Positions 53,871 to 62,473 of a DNA stretch of 64,000 nt are shown here, in pieces. The notes below the pieces were generated by a model. That model saw nothing but the letters and a program-made list of their open reading frames with translations. It ran no database searches and was not told the DNA's origin. This DNA is from a virus. The DNA is taken from the IMG/VR virus record IMGVR_UViG_3300027773_000004, positions 16,824 through 80,823 of that record; one strand, 5' to 3'. Made by a program: the position numbers and the translations under genes. Position 1 is the first letter of the stretch, and each line of letters begins with the position of its first letter.

Positions 53871-55152
53871 CCTGCTGGCGGGCCTCACGCAGGAGCAATG
53901 CAAGCACCTCAACCATAACTGGCGCTTCTGGGCGCGCGCGAGCCAGCTGGCTCCCGAGGGGGACTGGCGCATCTGGCTGCTGCTGGCCGGCCGCGGCTTC
54001 GGCAAGACCCGCACCGGCGCCGAGTTCGTCCGCGCCGAAGTCGGGGCGGGCCGTGCGGTGCGGGTCGCGCTTGTGGCGCCGACCGCCGCCGATGCGCGCG
54101 ACGTCATCGTCGAGGGCGAAAGCGGCATCCTCGCCATTGCGCCGCCGTGGGATCGGCCGCTTTACGAGCCGTCGAAACGGCGGATCACGTGGCAGAGCGG
54201 CGCGATCGCGACGACCTACAGCGCCGACGAGCCGGAACGGCTGCGCGGCCCGCAGCACGACCTCGCCTGGTGCGATGAGCTGGCGGCGTGGCGCTACCCT
54301 GAAGCGTGGGACATGCTGATGATGGGGCTGCGCCTCGGGCAGGACCCGCGCGCCGTCGTAACGACGACGCCGCGGCCGACGAAGCTGATTCGCGCGCTCG
54401 TCGCCGATCCGACCGTAGTCGTAATCCGCGGCTCGACGGATGAAAACCGCGCCAATCTCGCGCCCGCTTTCCTGTCGCAGATCGTCCGCCGCTACGCCGG
54501 CACGCGCCTCGGCCGCCAGGAGCTCGAGGCGGAAATCCTCGAGGACGTGCCGGGGGCGTTGTGGAGCCACGGCGTCATCGACGCGGCGCGCGTCGCGGCG
54601 GCGCCGGAGCTGACGAGGGTCGTCGTCGCGATCGACCCGGCGGTCAGCAGCGGCGAGGACGCCGACGAGACCGGCATCGTGGTCGCCGGCAAGGACGGCT
54701 CGGGCGCGGCCTACGTCCTCGCCGACGCCTCGGGGCGGTATTCGCCGCCGGAATGGGCGAAGACGGCGATTGCCGCCTATCGCGCCCACGGCGCCGACCG
54801 CATCGTCGGCGAGGTCAACAACGGCGGCGAGATGGTCGAGGCAACCTTGCGGATGATCGACCCGAACGTCGCCTTCGCCGCGGTTCGCGCCTCGCGCGGC
54901 AAGGTCGCACGCGCCGAGCCGGTGGCGGCGCTCTACGAACAAGGCCGCGTTCACCATGTCGGCGCGATGCCTGCCCTCGAAGACCAGATGTGCGCCTTTT
55001 CCAGCGATTTCGACCCGGCCGAGGCGGGGTTTTCGCCCGATCGGGTCGATGCGCTGGTCTGGGCCCTGACCGAACTGCTGGTCGAGCCGAAAGGCGGCGA
55101 GGGGATTTTCGAGGTCTACCGCCAGCTCGCCGGGAAAGGAGAGGGCCGATGA
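53815..55152 (+). CDS. Terminase large subunit
   Basis: 445 residues from a GTG at 53815. The Walker A motif is GRGFGKTR (residues 59-66), and Walker B with catalytic Glu is LAWCDELAAW (150-159). The nuclease domain has VVAIDPAVSSG with Asp274 and a C-terminal SPDRVDALVWAL. The sequence type is close to those of alphaproteobacterial phages and gene transfer agents. It is the packaging motor for the capsid module that follows. No second terminase is visible for the left module. Confidence 0.92.
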   Translation: MRSLHAAWLASLPEALRSNLLAGLTQEQCKHLNHNWRFWARASQLAPEGDWRIWLLLAGRGFGKTRTGAEFVRAEVGAGRAVRVALVAPTAADARDVIVEGESGILAIAPPWDRPLYEPSKRRITWQSGAIATTYSADEPERLRGPQHDLAWCDELAAWRYPEAWDMLMMGLRLGQDPRAVVTTTPRPTKLIRALVADPTVVVIRGSTDENRANLAPAFLSQIVRRYAGTRLGRQELEAEILEDVPGALWSHGVIDAARVAAAPELTRVVVAIDPAVSSGEDADETGIVVAGKDGSGAAYVLADASGRYSPPEWAKTAIAAYRAHGADRIVGEVNNGGEMVEATLRMIDPNVAFAAVRASRGKVARAEPVAALYEQGRVHHVGAMPALEDQMCAFSSDFDPAEAGFSPDRVDALVWALTELLVEPKGGEGIFEVYRQLAGKGEGR

Positions 55153-55589
55153 GTCTTCTGGTGAAGGATGCCAACACGACGGTGCAGGCGCTCGCCACCG
55201 TCGCCGATGCCAACGGCAACCTCGTGCCGCTGCACGCCGCCGGCTCCGTGACGGCGGGCGTCGCGGCGCCGGTCGGGCCGCAGAACCCGCTGCCGGTGGT
55301 GCCGACCACGGTCGCGCCAGCGGCGGATGGCAGCGGCACGGTCGCGGCCGGCGGCGCGGCGCAGACGCTGTTCGGCGGCGCGGTGCCGCCGACAGGCTTC
55401 CTGGTGCAGAACAATTCCTCGGCGGCGCTGTGGATCTCCGATGTCGGCGCTGCGTCGGCCGGCGGCGCGAGCCTGCAGATCGCGGCCAACGGCGGCATGT
55501 TTGTCACCGCCCCCGGCTACAAGCCGGCCGGCCCTGTCAGCCTCTACGGCGCGACGACGGGCCAGGCCTTCGCCGCGCGGCGGTGGTGA
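55149..55589 (+). CDS. Beta-rich virion protein
   Basis: 146 residues; ATG at 55149 overlaps the terminase stop. FLVQNNSSAALWISDVGAAS and PVSLYGATTGQAFAARRW at the C terminus form a recurring phage beta-sandwich module, usually attributed to fibre or capsid-surface proteins. It is placed unusually between terminase and portal genes. Confidence 0.65.
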   Translation: MSLLVKDANTTVQALATVADANGNLVPLHAAGSVTAGVAAPVGPQNPLPVVPTTVAPAADGSGTVAAGGAAQTLFGGAVPPTGFLVQNNSSAALWISDVGAASAGGASLQIAANGGMFVTAPGYKPAGPVSLYGATTGQAFAARRW

Positions 55590-55591
55590 CG

Positions 55592-58162
55592 ATGCGCTGG
55601 CTCGACCGCATCCTGGAACTGGCGGCGCTGCTCGCGGGCTGCCTTGTGGCCTTCGCGGCGACGGCGCAGTCGCCCGGCAATTTCACGACCTTGCAGGCTT
55701 CGGGCACCGCGACCCTGAACGGCGACGCCTTGATCTGCTCCGGCCATCCCTGGATCGATGTGAAATGCAACGGTGCGGTCGGCGACGACAGCCACGACGA
55801 CACCGCCGCTTTCTCGACGACGATCGCCGCCGCGGTCGCTGGCAACTACCCGCTCCACATCCCGGCGGGGAAATACAAGCTGATGGCACCGCTCACGATC
55901 GACTACGCCGGCCAGTCCGGCAGCGGCTTCCGCCTCCTCTCGGAAGGGGCGGTCCTGGACGGGCGCGCGATCGCCGGCGGGCCGGTGCTGCAGGTCAAAT
56001 GCTCCGGCGGCACCCCGACCGCGCCTGCGAACTGCTTCTACTTCAAGGAGGAGGGCACGCTGTTCGTGAATGCCGACACGCCCGGCTACGCCGTCGTCAT
56101 CGGCATGAGCGACTTCTCCGACGCGCACAACTCGCTGAAGCTCGACCACCTCGTCGTGAACAACGCCAGCACCGCCGCTCGCGCTGGCGCTTGCCAGCTG
56201 AACTATGTGCTCGACAGCGAGATCTACGCCGTTTGCGACTCGGCCGGCGGCGCCGCCGGCCTGGCTCTGGAGCAGACGCAATTCAGCCGCATCGCCGGCG
56301 CCGGCTCGGCCTCCGGCACCGGCGGCGCCTCGCTCCTCCTCGAAAACGGCTACAACTTTTCCAACACGGTGTTCGCGTTCGATTTCGAGGCCTCGCCGAC
56401 CTGCCTCGCAATCACCTTCGCCCATAACGGCCTCAACACGTTCGTCTCGCCCTACTTCAACTGCCCCACCGCGGTGAACGCGACGGCGAGCAGCGGCAAC
56501 GTGCTGATCAACCCGAATTACGGCGGGGCCGTCGTCAATCGGGGGCCGCAGTCGGTCGGGATGTCGGTCATCGGCGGATCGGCGGCCCAATGGGTCTTCC
56601 CGGCGGCCGCGAGTTACACCGCCGTCGGTCTCGATACCGGCACGGCGGTGTCGAGCTACAACGCGCCCGGCGCCTCGCTGGCGGTGACACTCCCCGACCC
56701 GGCGGCGGTCGGCGCCGGCTGGTGGATGGGTTTCGCGACCGACAACGGCAAGGGCATAACCGTCACCGCGCCGAGCGGCTCGATCCTTTCGGGCGGCAGG
56801 GCCTTGTCTTCCGTCAGCCTGGGCGCCGGCAACTACGAGTATCTGCAGCTGCAATCGGATGGAACCAACTTCCGCGTCGTCGCCGCCACTCCGAGTACCT
56901 TGGCCGCCAACGGCCTTGTCAGCCGGGCCTGGCCGGGAAACTGGCTCTACCCCGCGAGTTCCGGCTACGCCGCGACCCTCGCCGACAACGGCAACGTGCT
57001 GTCGAGCTACAATACAGCCGCCGGCCTGACCGTCACCTTGCCGTCCACGACCGGTTTGCCTTCGGGCTGGTCGATCGGCCTCGCCGCCGACAACGGCAAG
57101 AGCCTGTCGGTGCAGGTCAACGGCACGAGCGGCGGCCACATCGTCTATCCCGCCGCCGCCGGGGGCGCCGCTACCTCGCTCGCCCTCGCCGGCAATTTCT
57201 ACGAGCTCGCCGTCCTCCAGTACGACGGCAACGGCAATTTCCGGCTGGAGCAGGCGACGCCGGGCACGGCGCAGCAGCTGGGCCTGGCCGGCATTGGCGG
57301 CATCGGCCGCTGGAGTTTCCCGGCGGCGAGCGCCTACACGGCCACCATCGCCGACAACGGCAACATGGTGTCGAGCTTCAACTCGCCGCTCTCCTACCTG
57401 GCGGTCACCTTGCCGCCGACGACGGCGATCGGCGCCGGCTGGACCATCGGCATCACCGGCGACAACGCGAAGACCATCGCGGTGCAGGTCAACGCCACCT
57501 CGGGCGGCAAGATCCTCTATCCCGGCGCTGGCTCCGGCCAGACCTCGCTGGCGCTGGCGCCGTACAATTTCGAGACGGCGGTCCTGCAATACGATGGCAG
57601 CGGCAATTTCCATGTCATCGAGATAACCCCGGCGAGCGCGGCGGCGCTGGCGCTGCCCGGCAGTGTCTCCGGCGTCACGCGCTGGTCGTTCCCGTCGGCA
57701 AGCAGCTACACCGCGGCCATCACCGACAACGGCAACACCGTATCGTCCTTCAACAGCCCGACCGGCGGCATGACGTTGCACCTGCCGGCGATCGCGTCGA
57801 TCCCGGCGGGGTGGACCATCGCGGCGGCGACCGACAACGGCAAGACGATGACGATCCAGGTCAACGGCGGGACCGGCGAGAAAATCTTGGTGCCCGGAAC
57901 TCTCGGCGCCGTCGCTTCTCTGCCGCTGGCCAGCGCGTTCAGCGGCTACGAACTGGTCGTGCTGCAATTCGATGGCAGCAACTTCCGTATCGTCTCGGCG
58001 ACCCCGGCGACCGCGAACGTGAACGGCATGGCGATGCCGCTCGGTACGCCGGCGTCGAGCTCGGCGCCGTGCCAGACCGGGGCGCTGCAATTCGACTCCA
58101 ACTACCTCTACGCCTGCACCGCGCCCAACACCTGGAAACGCGCCGCCTGGTCTTCCTTCTGA
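55592..58162 (+). CDS. Secreted tailspike-like protein with four tandem beta domains
   Basis: 856 residues. A signal peptide (ILELAALLAGCLVAFAATAQ) is followed by DVKCNGAVGDDSHDDTAAF and YPLHIPAGKYKL, the opening of pectate-lyase-type beta-helices found in tailspikes. From about residue 330 four repeats of 105-120 residues follow, each with a WSFPAAS-YTA, NGN-VSSFN, IGAGWTIG-DN-KT and VLQYDGSGNF pattern. The C terminus (LYACTAPNTWKRAAW) is a fibre-tip type. It is probably a glycan-binding or cleaving spike. Confidence 0.7.
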   Translation: MRWLDRILELAALLAGCLVAFAATAQSPGNFTTLQASGTATLNGDALICSGHPWIDVKCNGAVGDDSHDDTAAFSTTIAAAVAGNYPLHIPAGKYKLMAPLTIDYAGQSGSGFRLLSEGAVLDGRAIAGGPVLQVKCSGGTPTAPANCFYFKEEGTLFVNADTPGYAVVIGMSDFSDAHNSLKLDHLVVNNASTAARAGACQLNYVLDSEIYAVCDSAGGAAGLALEQTQFSRIAGAGSASGTGGASLLLENGYNFSNTVFAFDFEASPTCLAITFAHNGLNTFVSPYFNCPTAVNATASSGNVLINPNYGGAVVNRGPQSVGMSVIGGSAAQWVFPAAASYTAVGLDTGTAVSSYNAPGASLAVTLPDPAAVGAGWWMGFATDNGKGITVTAPSGSILSGGRALSSVSLGAGNYEYLQLQSDGTNFRVVAATPSTLAANGLVSRAWPGNWLYPASSGYAATLADNGNVLSSYNTAAGLTVTLPSTTGLPSGWSIGLAADNGKSLSVQVNGTSGGHIVYPAAAGGAATSLALAGNFYELAVLQYDGNGNFRLEQATPGTAQQLGLAGIGGIGRWSFPAASAYTATIADNGNMVSSFNSPLSYLAVTLPPTTAIGAGWTIGITGDNAKTIAVQVNATSGGKILYPGAGSGQTSLALAPYNFETAVLQYDGSGNFHVIEITPASAAALALPGSVSGVTRWSFPSASSYTAAITDNGNTVSSFNSPTGGMTLHLPAIASIPAGWTIAAATDNGKTMTIQVNGGTGEKILVPGTLGAVASLPLASAFSGYELVVLQFDGSNFRIVSATPATANVNGMAMPLGTPASSSAPCQTGALQFDSNYLYACTAPNTWKRAAWSSF

Positions 58163-58173
58163 CGGAGACGCCG

Positions 58174-59622
58174 ATGCCTCAGAACGGTCCCGGCGACGGC
58201 CGCCGCACCCCGCTCGTTGGCGCCGCCTCCCGCGGCCTCGTCTCCTACAGCTGGGGGCAGCAGGGCCTCACTCCGTTCGCCGCCGTCTTTCAGCCCGACC
58301 AGGGCGTGTTCTCGCCCGGATACCCGCTGGCGCCGCCGGAACCGGAACGGGTGCGGCTGTGGGATTTTCCGGTCGGCGTCAACACGGTCTACACGCCGCG
58401 CTCCTATGAGGCGGTGTCGTTCGACGAGCTGCGGGCGCTGGCCGAGGCGCACGACATCACCCGGCTCGCGATCGAGACCCGCAAGGACCAGATCGAAAAG
58501 CTGGACTGGTCGATCCGTGCCAGGGACGGAAAGCGATCGCCGGACCTGCGCGAGCGCATCGCGGCCGTCACCGGGTTCTGGCGCAAGCCGGACGGGGAGC
58601 GGCCGTTCGCGACTTGGCTGCGCGCCGCGCTCGAAGACCTGCTGGTGCTCGACGCGCCGGCCTTCGAGGTCAGGCGCAACCGCGGCGGCGCCGTCATCGG
58701 CCTCGACGTCATCGACGGTTCGACGATCAAGCTGCTGATCGACGATGCGGGACGGCGCCCGCGCCCGCCGGCGCCGGCGTACGAGCAGGTGATCCACGGC
58801 CGCCCGTGGCGCCTCCTGACGACCGACGAGCTGCTCTACGCCCCGCGCAACCCGCGGCCGCACAAGGCCTACGGATTCGGCCCGGTCGAGCAGATCGTGA
58901 TGACGGTGAACATCGGCCTGCGGCGGCAGCTGATGCAATTGCAGCATTTTACTGAAGGCAACGTGCCGCCGGGACTGCTGAACGCGCCGGACGGCTGGAA
59001 TGCCGATCAGATCCGGCAGTTCCAGGAGTGGTTCGACAGCGTGCTGGCCGGCAATACCGCATCGCGCGCCCGCCTCGTCTGGGGGCCGAGCGGCGCGAGA
59101 TACCAGGCGTTCAAGGAGGCGCCGTACAAGGACGATTTCGACGAATGGCTGGCGCGCATCGTCTGCTACGCCTTTTCGCTGCCGCCGACCGCCTTCACGC
59201 GCCAGGTCAACCGCGCCACCGCCGAGACCGCGCAGGAGGCGGCGCTCGACGAAGGCATGGCGCCGCTGATGGGCTGGGTCAAGCGGCTCGCCGACCATGT
59301 CATCCAGGACCGCCTCGGCCACCCCGACCTCGAATTCGTGTGGGCGGACCTCGCGCCGGCCGATCCCGCGGAACAGGCCAAGGTGCTGGATACCTATGTG
59401 CGCAGCGGCATCTACACCATAAACGAGGCCCGCGACGTGCTGGGCCTTGGCCCGGTCGCCGACGGCGACACGCCGATGGTCTATGCCGCCGCTGGCGCAA
59501 CGCCGCTGCCCGGCAGTGCCGCGAAGGCCGTCAGTGCCGCTTCGCTGCGCAAATACAACTCGAACATCGGGCCGGAGGTCATCCTCGGGCCGGCCTTCGG
59601 GCGGACCCGCGGGCCGGCCTGA
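58174..59622 (+). CDS. Portal protein (HK97-like)
   Basis: 482 residues from the ATG at 58174. The body contains EAVSFDELRALAEAHDITRL, IEKLDWSIRAR, IGLDVIDGSTIKLLID, ELLYAPRNPRPHKAYGFGP, QFTE-like LQHFTEGNVPPG and IVCYAFSLPPTAFTRQVN. All of these are portal signatures. It would form the dodecameric DNA entry ring. A spike gene separates it from the terminase, an unusual order. Confidence 0.92.
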   Translation: MPQNGPGDGRRTPLVGAASRGLVSYSWGQQGLTPFAAVFQPDQGVFSPGYPLAPPEPERVRLWDFPVGVNTVYTPRSYEAVSFDELRALAEAHDITRLAIETRKDQIEKLDWSIRARDGKRSPDLRERIAAVTGFWRKPDGERPFATWLRAALEDLLVLDAPAFEVRRNRGGAVIGLDVIDGSTIKLLIDDAGRRPRPPAPAYEQVIHGRPWRLLTTDELLYAPRNPRPHKAYGFGPVEQIVMTVNIGLRRQLMQLQHFTEGNVPPGLLNAPDGWNADQIRQFQEWFDSVLAGNTASRARLVWGPSGARYQAFKEAPYKDDFDEWLARIVCYAFSLPPTAFTRQVNRATAETAQEAALDEGMAPLMGWVKRLADHVIQDRLGHPDLEFVWADLAPADPAEQAKVLDTYVRSGIYTINEARDVLGLGPVADGDTPMVYAAAGATPLPGSAAKAVSAASLRKYNSNIGPEVILGPAFGRTRGPA

Positions 59623-59660
59623 TGCGCTTGCGCGCCGAATGTCATCGACAGGAGCAATCC

Positions 59661-59714
59661 ATGGTGAAAGCAGCGGCCGCACCGGACAGCGGTGCGGGGA
59701 GGGCTTCCCAATGA
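59661..59714 (+). CDS. 17-residue leader-like micro-ORF
   Basis: An AGGAG site precedes the ATG at 59661. The 17-codon ORF ends in TGA overlapping the next ATG (59711). Its likely role is translational coupling to the secreted paralogue gene, as at 4116-4193. Confidence 0.35.
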   Translation: MVKAAAAPDSGAGRASQ

Positions 59715-60160
59715 CCAGATGGTTTCGGACATGCGCTGCGATCGCGCTGTTGCTGACCGCCGTGGCGAAGCCGCTGATGGCTCAGACCGTGGCGCGTTCC
59801 GTGGAGGTGCCGCAGAACCGGCCGCTCGGCGCGGTCGAGACGATGGCGGCGACGGGCGTCAACGGCGTCGATTACAGCGCCAATGCGCCGTCGCTTTCCG
59901 GCCTGACTTTGCTTGCGACCATTCCGCCGTCGAGCGTGCCGCGGCAGGGTTATGTGATCCAGGCGCAATGCACCGCCGGCCTCACCGTCGCGCTCGACGA
60001 CGCCGCCGGCAGTCTTGCTCCCACCATCCTCGTGCTGGCGGGCGCGAGCGCGAATGGCGGCCAGGGCGGCACGCTCGACATGACGGGCCTGCCGCATACC
60101 GGCCGCATCCGCATCTACAGCAGCGCATCGAACTGCCAGATGGCCGCGAGGGTCTGGTGA
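59711..60160 (+). CDS. Secreted protein, paralogue of the product of 4190-4600
   Basis: 149 residues. A signal peptide (FRTCAAIALLLTAVAKPLMAQ) precedes a domain with NGVDYSANAPSLSGLTLL and LDMTGLPHTGRIRIYSS, shared with the product of 4190-4600. Its stop overlaps the next start. The pair links the two capsid modules as parts of one genome or lineage. Function unknown. Confidence 0.7.
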   Translation: MTRWFRTCAAIALLLTAVAKPLMAQTVARSVEVPQNRPLGAVETMAATGVNGVDYSANAPSLSGLTLLATIPPSSVPRQGYVIQAQCTAGLTVALDDAAGSLAPTILVLAGASANGGQGGTLDMTGLPHTGRIRIYSSASNCQMAARVW

Positions 60161-61113
60161 TGCCGCCGCGTCCGCTCCTCGCCGCGCTGCCGCTGGCGGC
60201 GCTGGCGCTCGGCTTTGAGGCTTACGCCGCGTGGGCCGGCGTAATCAACCCGCCCGCCGGCACGTCGAGCTTCAACCCGGCCAGCCCTGGCCCGATCGGC
60301 GGCACGACCCCCAGCACCGTCGCCGCCACGGCGTTGACCGTCGGAGGCGGCACCGGCCAGTTCCTGCTCGGCATGAAGAATGCCACGCCCGGAACGGATC
60401 CGTTCCCGGTGCCGAGCTTCCGGCCCACCACGGCCAACTCGACCCTGGCGATGGACCTGATGCCGAACGGCACGCCCTCGGACGGCGGCTATGGCTATGC
60501 CTGGAACGACATCTGCGACACCGACATCCTCAACGCCGGCGGCGGGCAGGTCACCCACTGTCTTCACCTCTACGCCGGCAGCGGGGCGGTCGGCGTGGTC
60601 GGCGCCGGCTACGGCGAAAGCGCCAACCCGCTGGTTCTCGGGTCGGGCCAGGCGCCCGGCTTCACCAACGTCGAGTGGATCAGCGGCGGCCGCGCCGGCT
60701 TCGGCGGTCAGCCCTACGGCAATGGCGGCGTCATCGACGTCACCAAGAACAGCACCTACACAACGGAGGCGGCGGGCCTGACCATCGGCACCGGCAACAA
60801 CGCCCAGCCTGAGTTTCTGGCGGGCGTCGATAACGCCAACAATTTCGCCTATGTCCAATCGGCCAGCCGCAGCACGAGCTTTACGGCGGTGCCGCTCGCG
60901 ATCAACCCGAACGGCGGCAACGTCCGCTTCGGCACCGGCAGCGCGCTCGCGACGAGCGCCACCACCGGTTTTCCGCTGATCCCGACGATGGCCGGCGCCC
61001 CGACCGGCTCGGTCGGCGCCGCCGGCCAGGCCGCGATCGTCATCGACACCGCCGACAACAAGCTCTGCTGGAGCACTGGCGGCGGCACCTGGAAGTGCGC
61101 CTCCGGCACCTGA
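60160..61113 (+). CDS. Secreted fibre-like protein
   Basis: 317 residues from the ATG at 60160. An N-terminal signal (LAALPLAALALGFEAYAAWA) is followed by Gly/Ser/Asn-rich beta segments (GGTGQFLLGMKNATPG, NNFAYVQSASRSTSF) and the fibre-tip type ending AAIVIDTADNKLCWSTGG. It lies between portal and protease genes. It is likely a surface fibre or exported binding protein. Confidence 0.6.
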   Translation: MPPRPLLAALPLAALALGFEAYAAWAGVINPPAGTSSFNPASPGPIGGTTPSTVAATALTVGGGTGQFLLGMKNATPGTDPFPVPSFRPTTANSTLAMDLMPNGTPSDGGYGYAWNDICDTDILNAGGGQVTHCLHLYAGSGAVGVVGAGYGESANPLVLGSGQAPGFTNVEWISGGRAGFGGQPYGNGGVIDVTKNSTYTTEAAGLTIGTGNNAQPEFLAGVDNANNFAYVQSASRSTSFTAVPLAINPNGGNVRFGTGSALATSATTGFPLIPTMAGAPTGSVGAAGQAAIVIDTADNKLCWSTGGGTWKCASGT

Positions 61114-61118
61114 CCCGA

Positions 61119-61216
61119 AGCCCCCACCCTGTCCCTCCCCCGCCAGCGTGGGAGGGAACGCTGCTGCGCGGAATGTCTCCCTCCCCCGCGAGCGGGGGAG
61201 GGCCGGGGTGGGGGCT
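61119..61216. repeat. Host-like palindromic intergenic repeat
   Basis: AGCCCCCACCC (61119-61129) pairs with GGGTGGGGGCT (61206-61216). Nested CCCTCCCCCG and CGGGGGAGGG blocks lie inside. Such elements are scattered between genes of GC-rich Alphaproteobacteria as REP-like repeats, as I recall. It fills the gap before the protease gene. Confidence 0.7.
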
Positions 61217-61260
61217 GCCGCCGCGCGCGCCGCTCTTCGCAACCTGAGGGACAAATCCTG

Positions 61261-62403
61261 ATGCGTTTCTACTTCCCGATCGCCAAGGTCGATGCGGAGC
61301 AGCGCACCGTCTGGGGCTATGCCTCGACCGAGGCGCTCGACGATCAGGGCGAGATCGTGACGCGCGAGGCGCTGGCCGCGGCGCTCGACGACTACATGCG
61401 GTTCGCCAACATCCGCGAGATGCACCAGCCCTCGGCGGTCGGCGTCGCCACCGAAGCGGCGGTGGACGAAAAGGGCCTCTACGTCGCCGCCCGCATCGTC
61501 GACGACGCCGCCTGGGTGAAGGTGCAGGAGGGCGTCTACAAGGGCTTCTCGATCGGCGGGCGGGTGAAGCGGCGCGACCCGGCCGACCGCAAGATCATCA
61601 CAGGTCTGGCGCTGACCGAGATTTCGGTCGTGGACCGGCCGGCCAACCCGGAAGCGGTGTTCGACTGCTGGAAGGCCAACGCGGCCGCCGGGGACGAGGC
61701 CGCGGACAGCGTAGCCGAATTCGCCGATCCCGGCTATCGCGACGACGGCGAGAAGCGCTATCCGCTCGACACCGAGGAGCACATCCGCGCCGCCTGGGCC
61801 TACATCCACGTGCCCCGCAACGCGGCGAAATACACGCCGGAACAAGCCGGGCGCATCAAGGCGCGCATCGTTGCGGCATGGAAGGAGCGCATCGATCCGC
61901 AGGGGCCGCCGGAGGCCGAGCGCAAGGCGAGCCAAGGCGGCGCCCTGCGCAAGAGCCTCGGCGAACTCGCTCCGCTAATCGAGAAATTGTGCGGGCTGCT
62001 CAAGTTCGTCGCGGCGGAGGAGGGGACGAGGTTGGGTGCCGGCATCGCCGCAATCGCGAAGGCGGGCGCCGCTGCCGAAGGGCCGGAGGACCTCGCCAAA
62101 CTGCGCGCCGACAATGCGGCGCTCTCGAAGGCCGTCGCCGAGTTCGGGCCGCGGCTCGACCGGCTCGCGCAGCGGGTCGAGGAAATCGCCCAGATGCCGT
62201 TGCCGCCGCTGACGCTGGCACACGGCGCAACGGCACTGTCAAAGAGCGCCGACGGCCGCATGTCCGATGCCGATATCGTCGCGGCCCTCGCCGGCATGAG
62301 CGGTGAGGAGCGCACGCTGGCGCTGATCAAGGCGGCTCACACGACCCCGATCCGCGCGCCCGCCTTCGGGCCGGCCGCCGTTCCCCGCGACAACGGCGGA
62401 TGA
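61261..62403 (+). CDS. Prohead protease fused to scaffold (XkdF-like + DUF6582-like)
   Basis: 380 residues. The N-terminal domain (FYFPIAKVDAEQRTVWGYAS, VGVATEAAVDEKGLYVAARI, GVYKGFSIGGRVKRR, LTEISVVDRPANPEA) matches XkdF-type prohead proteases. Residues about 155-215 carry the DUF6582-like domain (YPLDTEEHIRAAWAYIHV, RIKARIVAAWKERI), also present at 1-1356. A helical scaffold region follows. It would cleave capsid protein and itself during maturation. Confidence 0.85.
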   Translation: MRFYFPIAKVDAEQRTVWGYASTEALDDQGEIVTREALAAALDDYMRFANIREMHQPSAVGVATEAAVDEKGLYVAARIVDDAAWVKVQEGVYKGFSIGGRVKRRDPADRKIITGLALTEISVVDRPANPEAVFDCWKANAAAGDEAADSVAEFADPGYRDDGEKRYPLDTEEHIRAAWAYIHVPRNAAKYTPEQAGRIKARIVAAWKERIDPQGPPEAERKASQGGALRKSLGELAPLIEKLCGLLKFVAAEEGTRLGAGIAAIAKAGAAAEGPEDLAKLRADNAALSKAVAEFGPRLDRLAQRVEEIAQMPLPPLTLAHGATALSKSADGRMSDADIVAALAGMSGEERTLALIKAAHTTPIRAPAFGPAAVPRDNGG

Positions 62404-62427
62404 TTGACCCCGTGATCCAACAACAAC

Positions 62428-62449
62428 ACCCGGCGCCGCCGGGTTTTTT
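62428..62449 (+). terminator. Terminator between protease and capsid genes
   Basis: ACCCGGC (62428-62434) and GCCGGGT (62438-62444) around a GCC loop are followed by a run of Ts. It may lower protease-capsid read-through, leaving capsid to its own promoter. Confidence 0.8.
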
Positions 62450-62473
62450 CATGCCCGGCCAATGGAGTGACAG

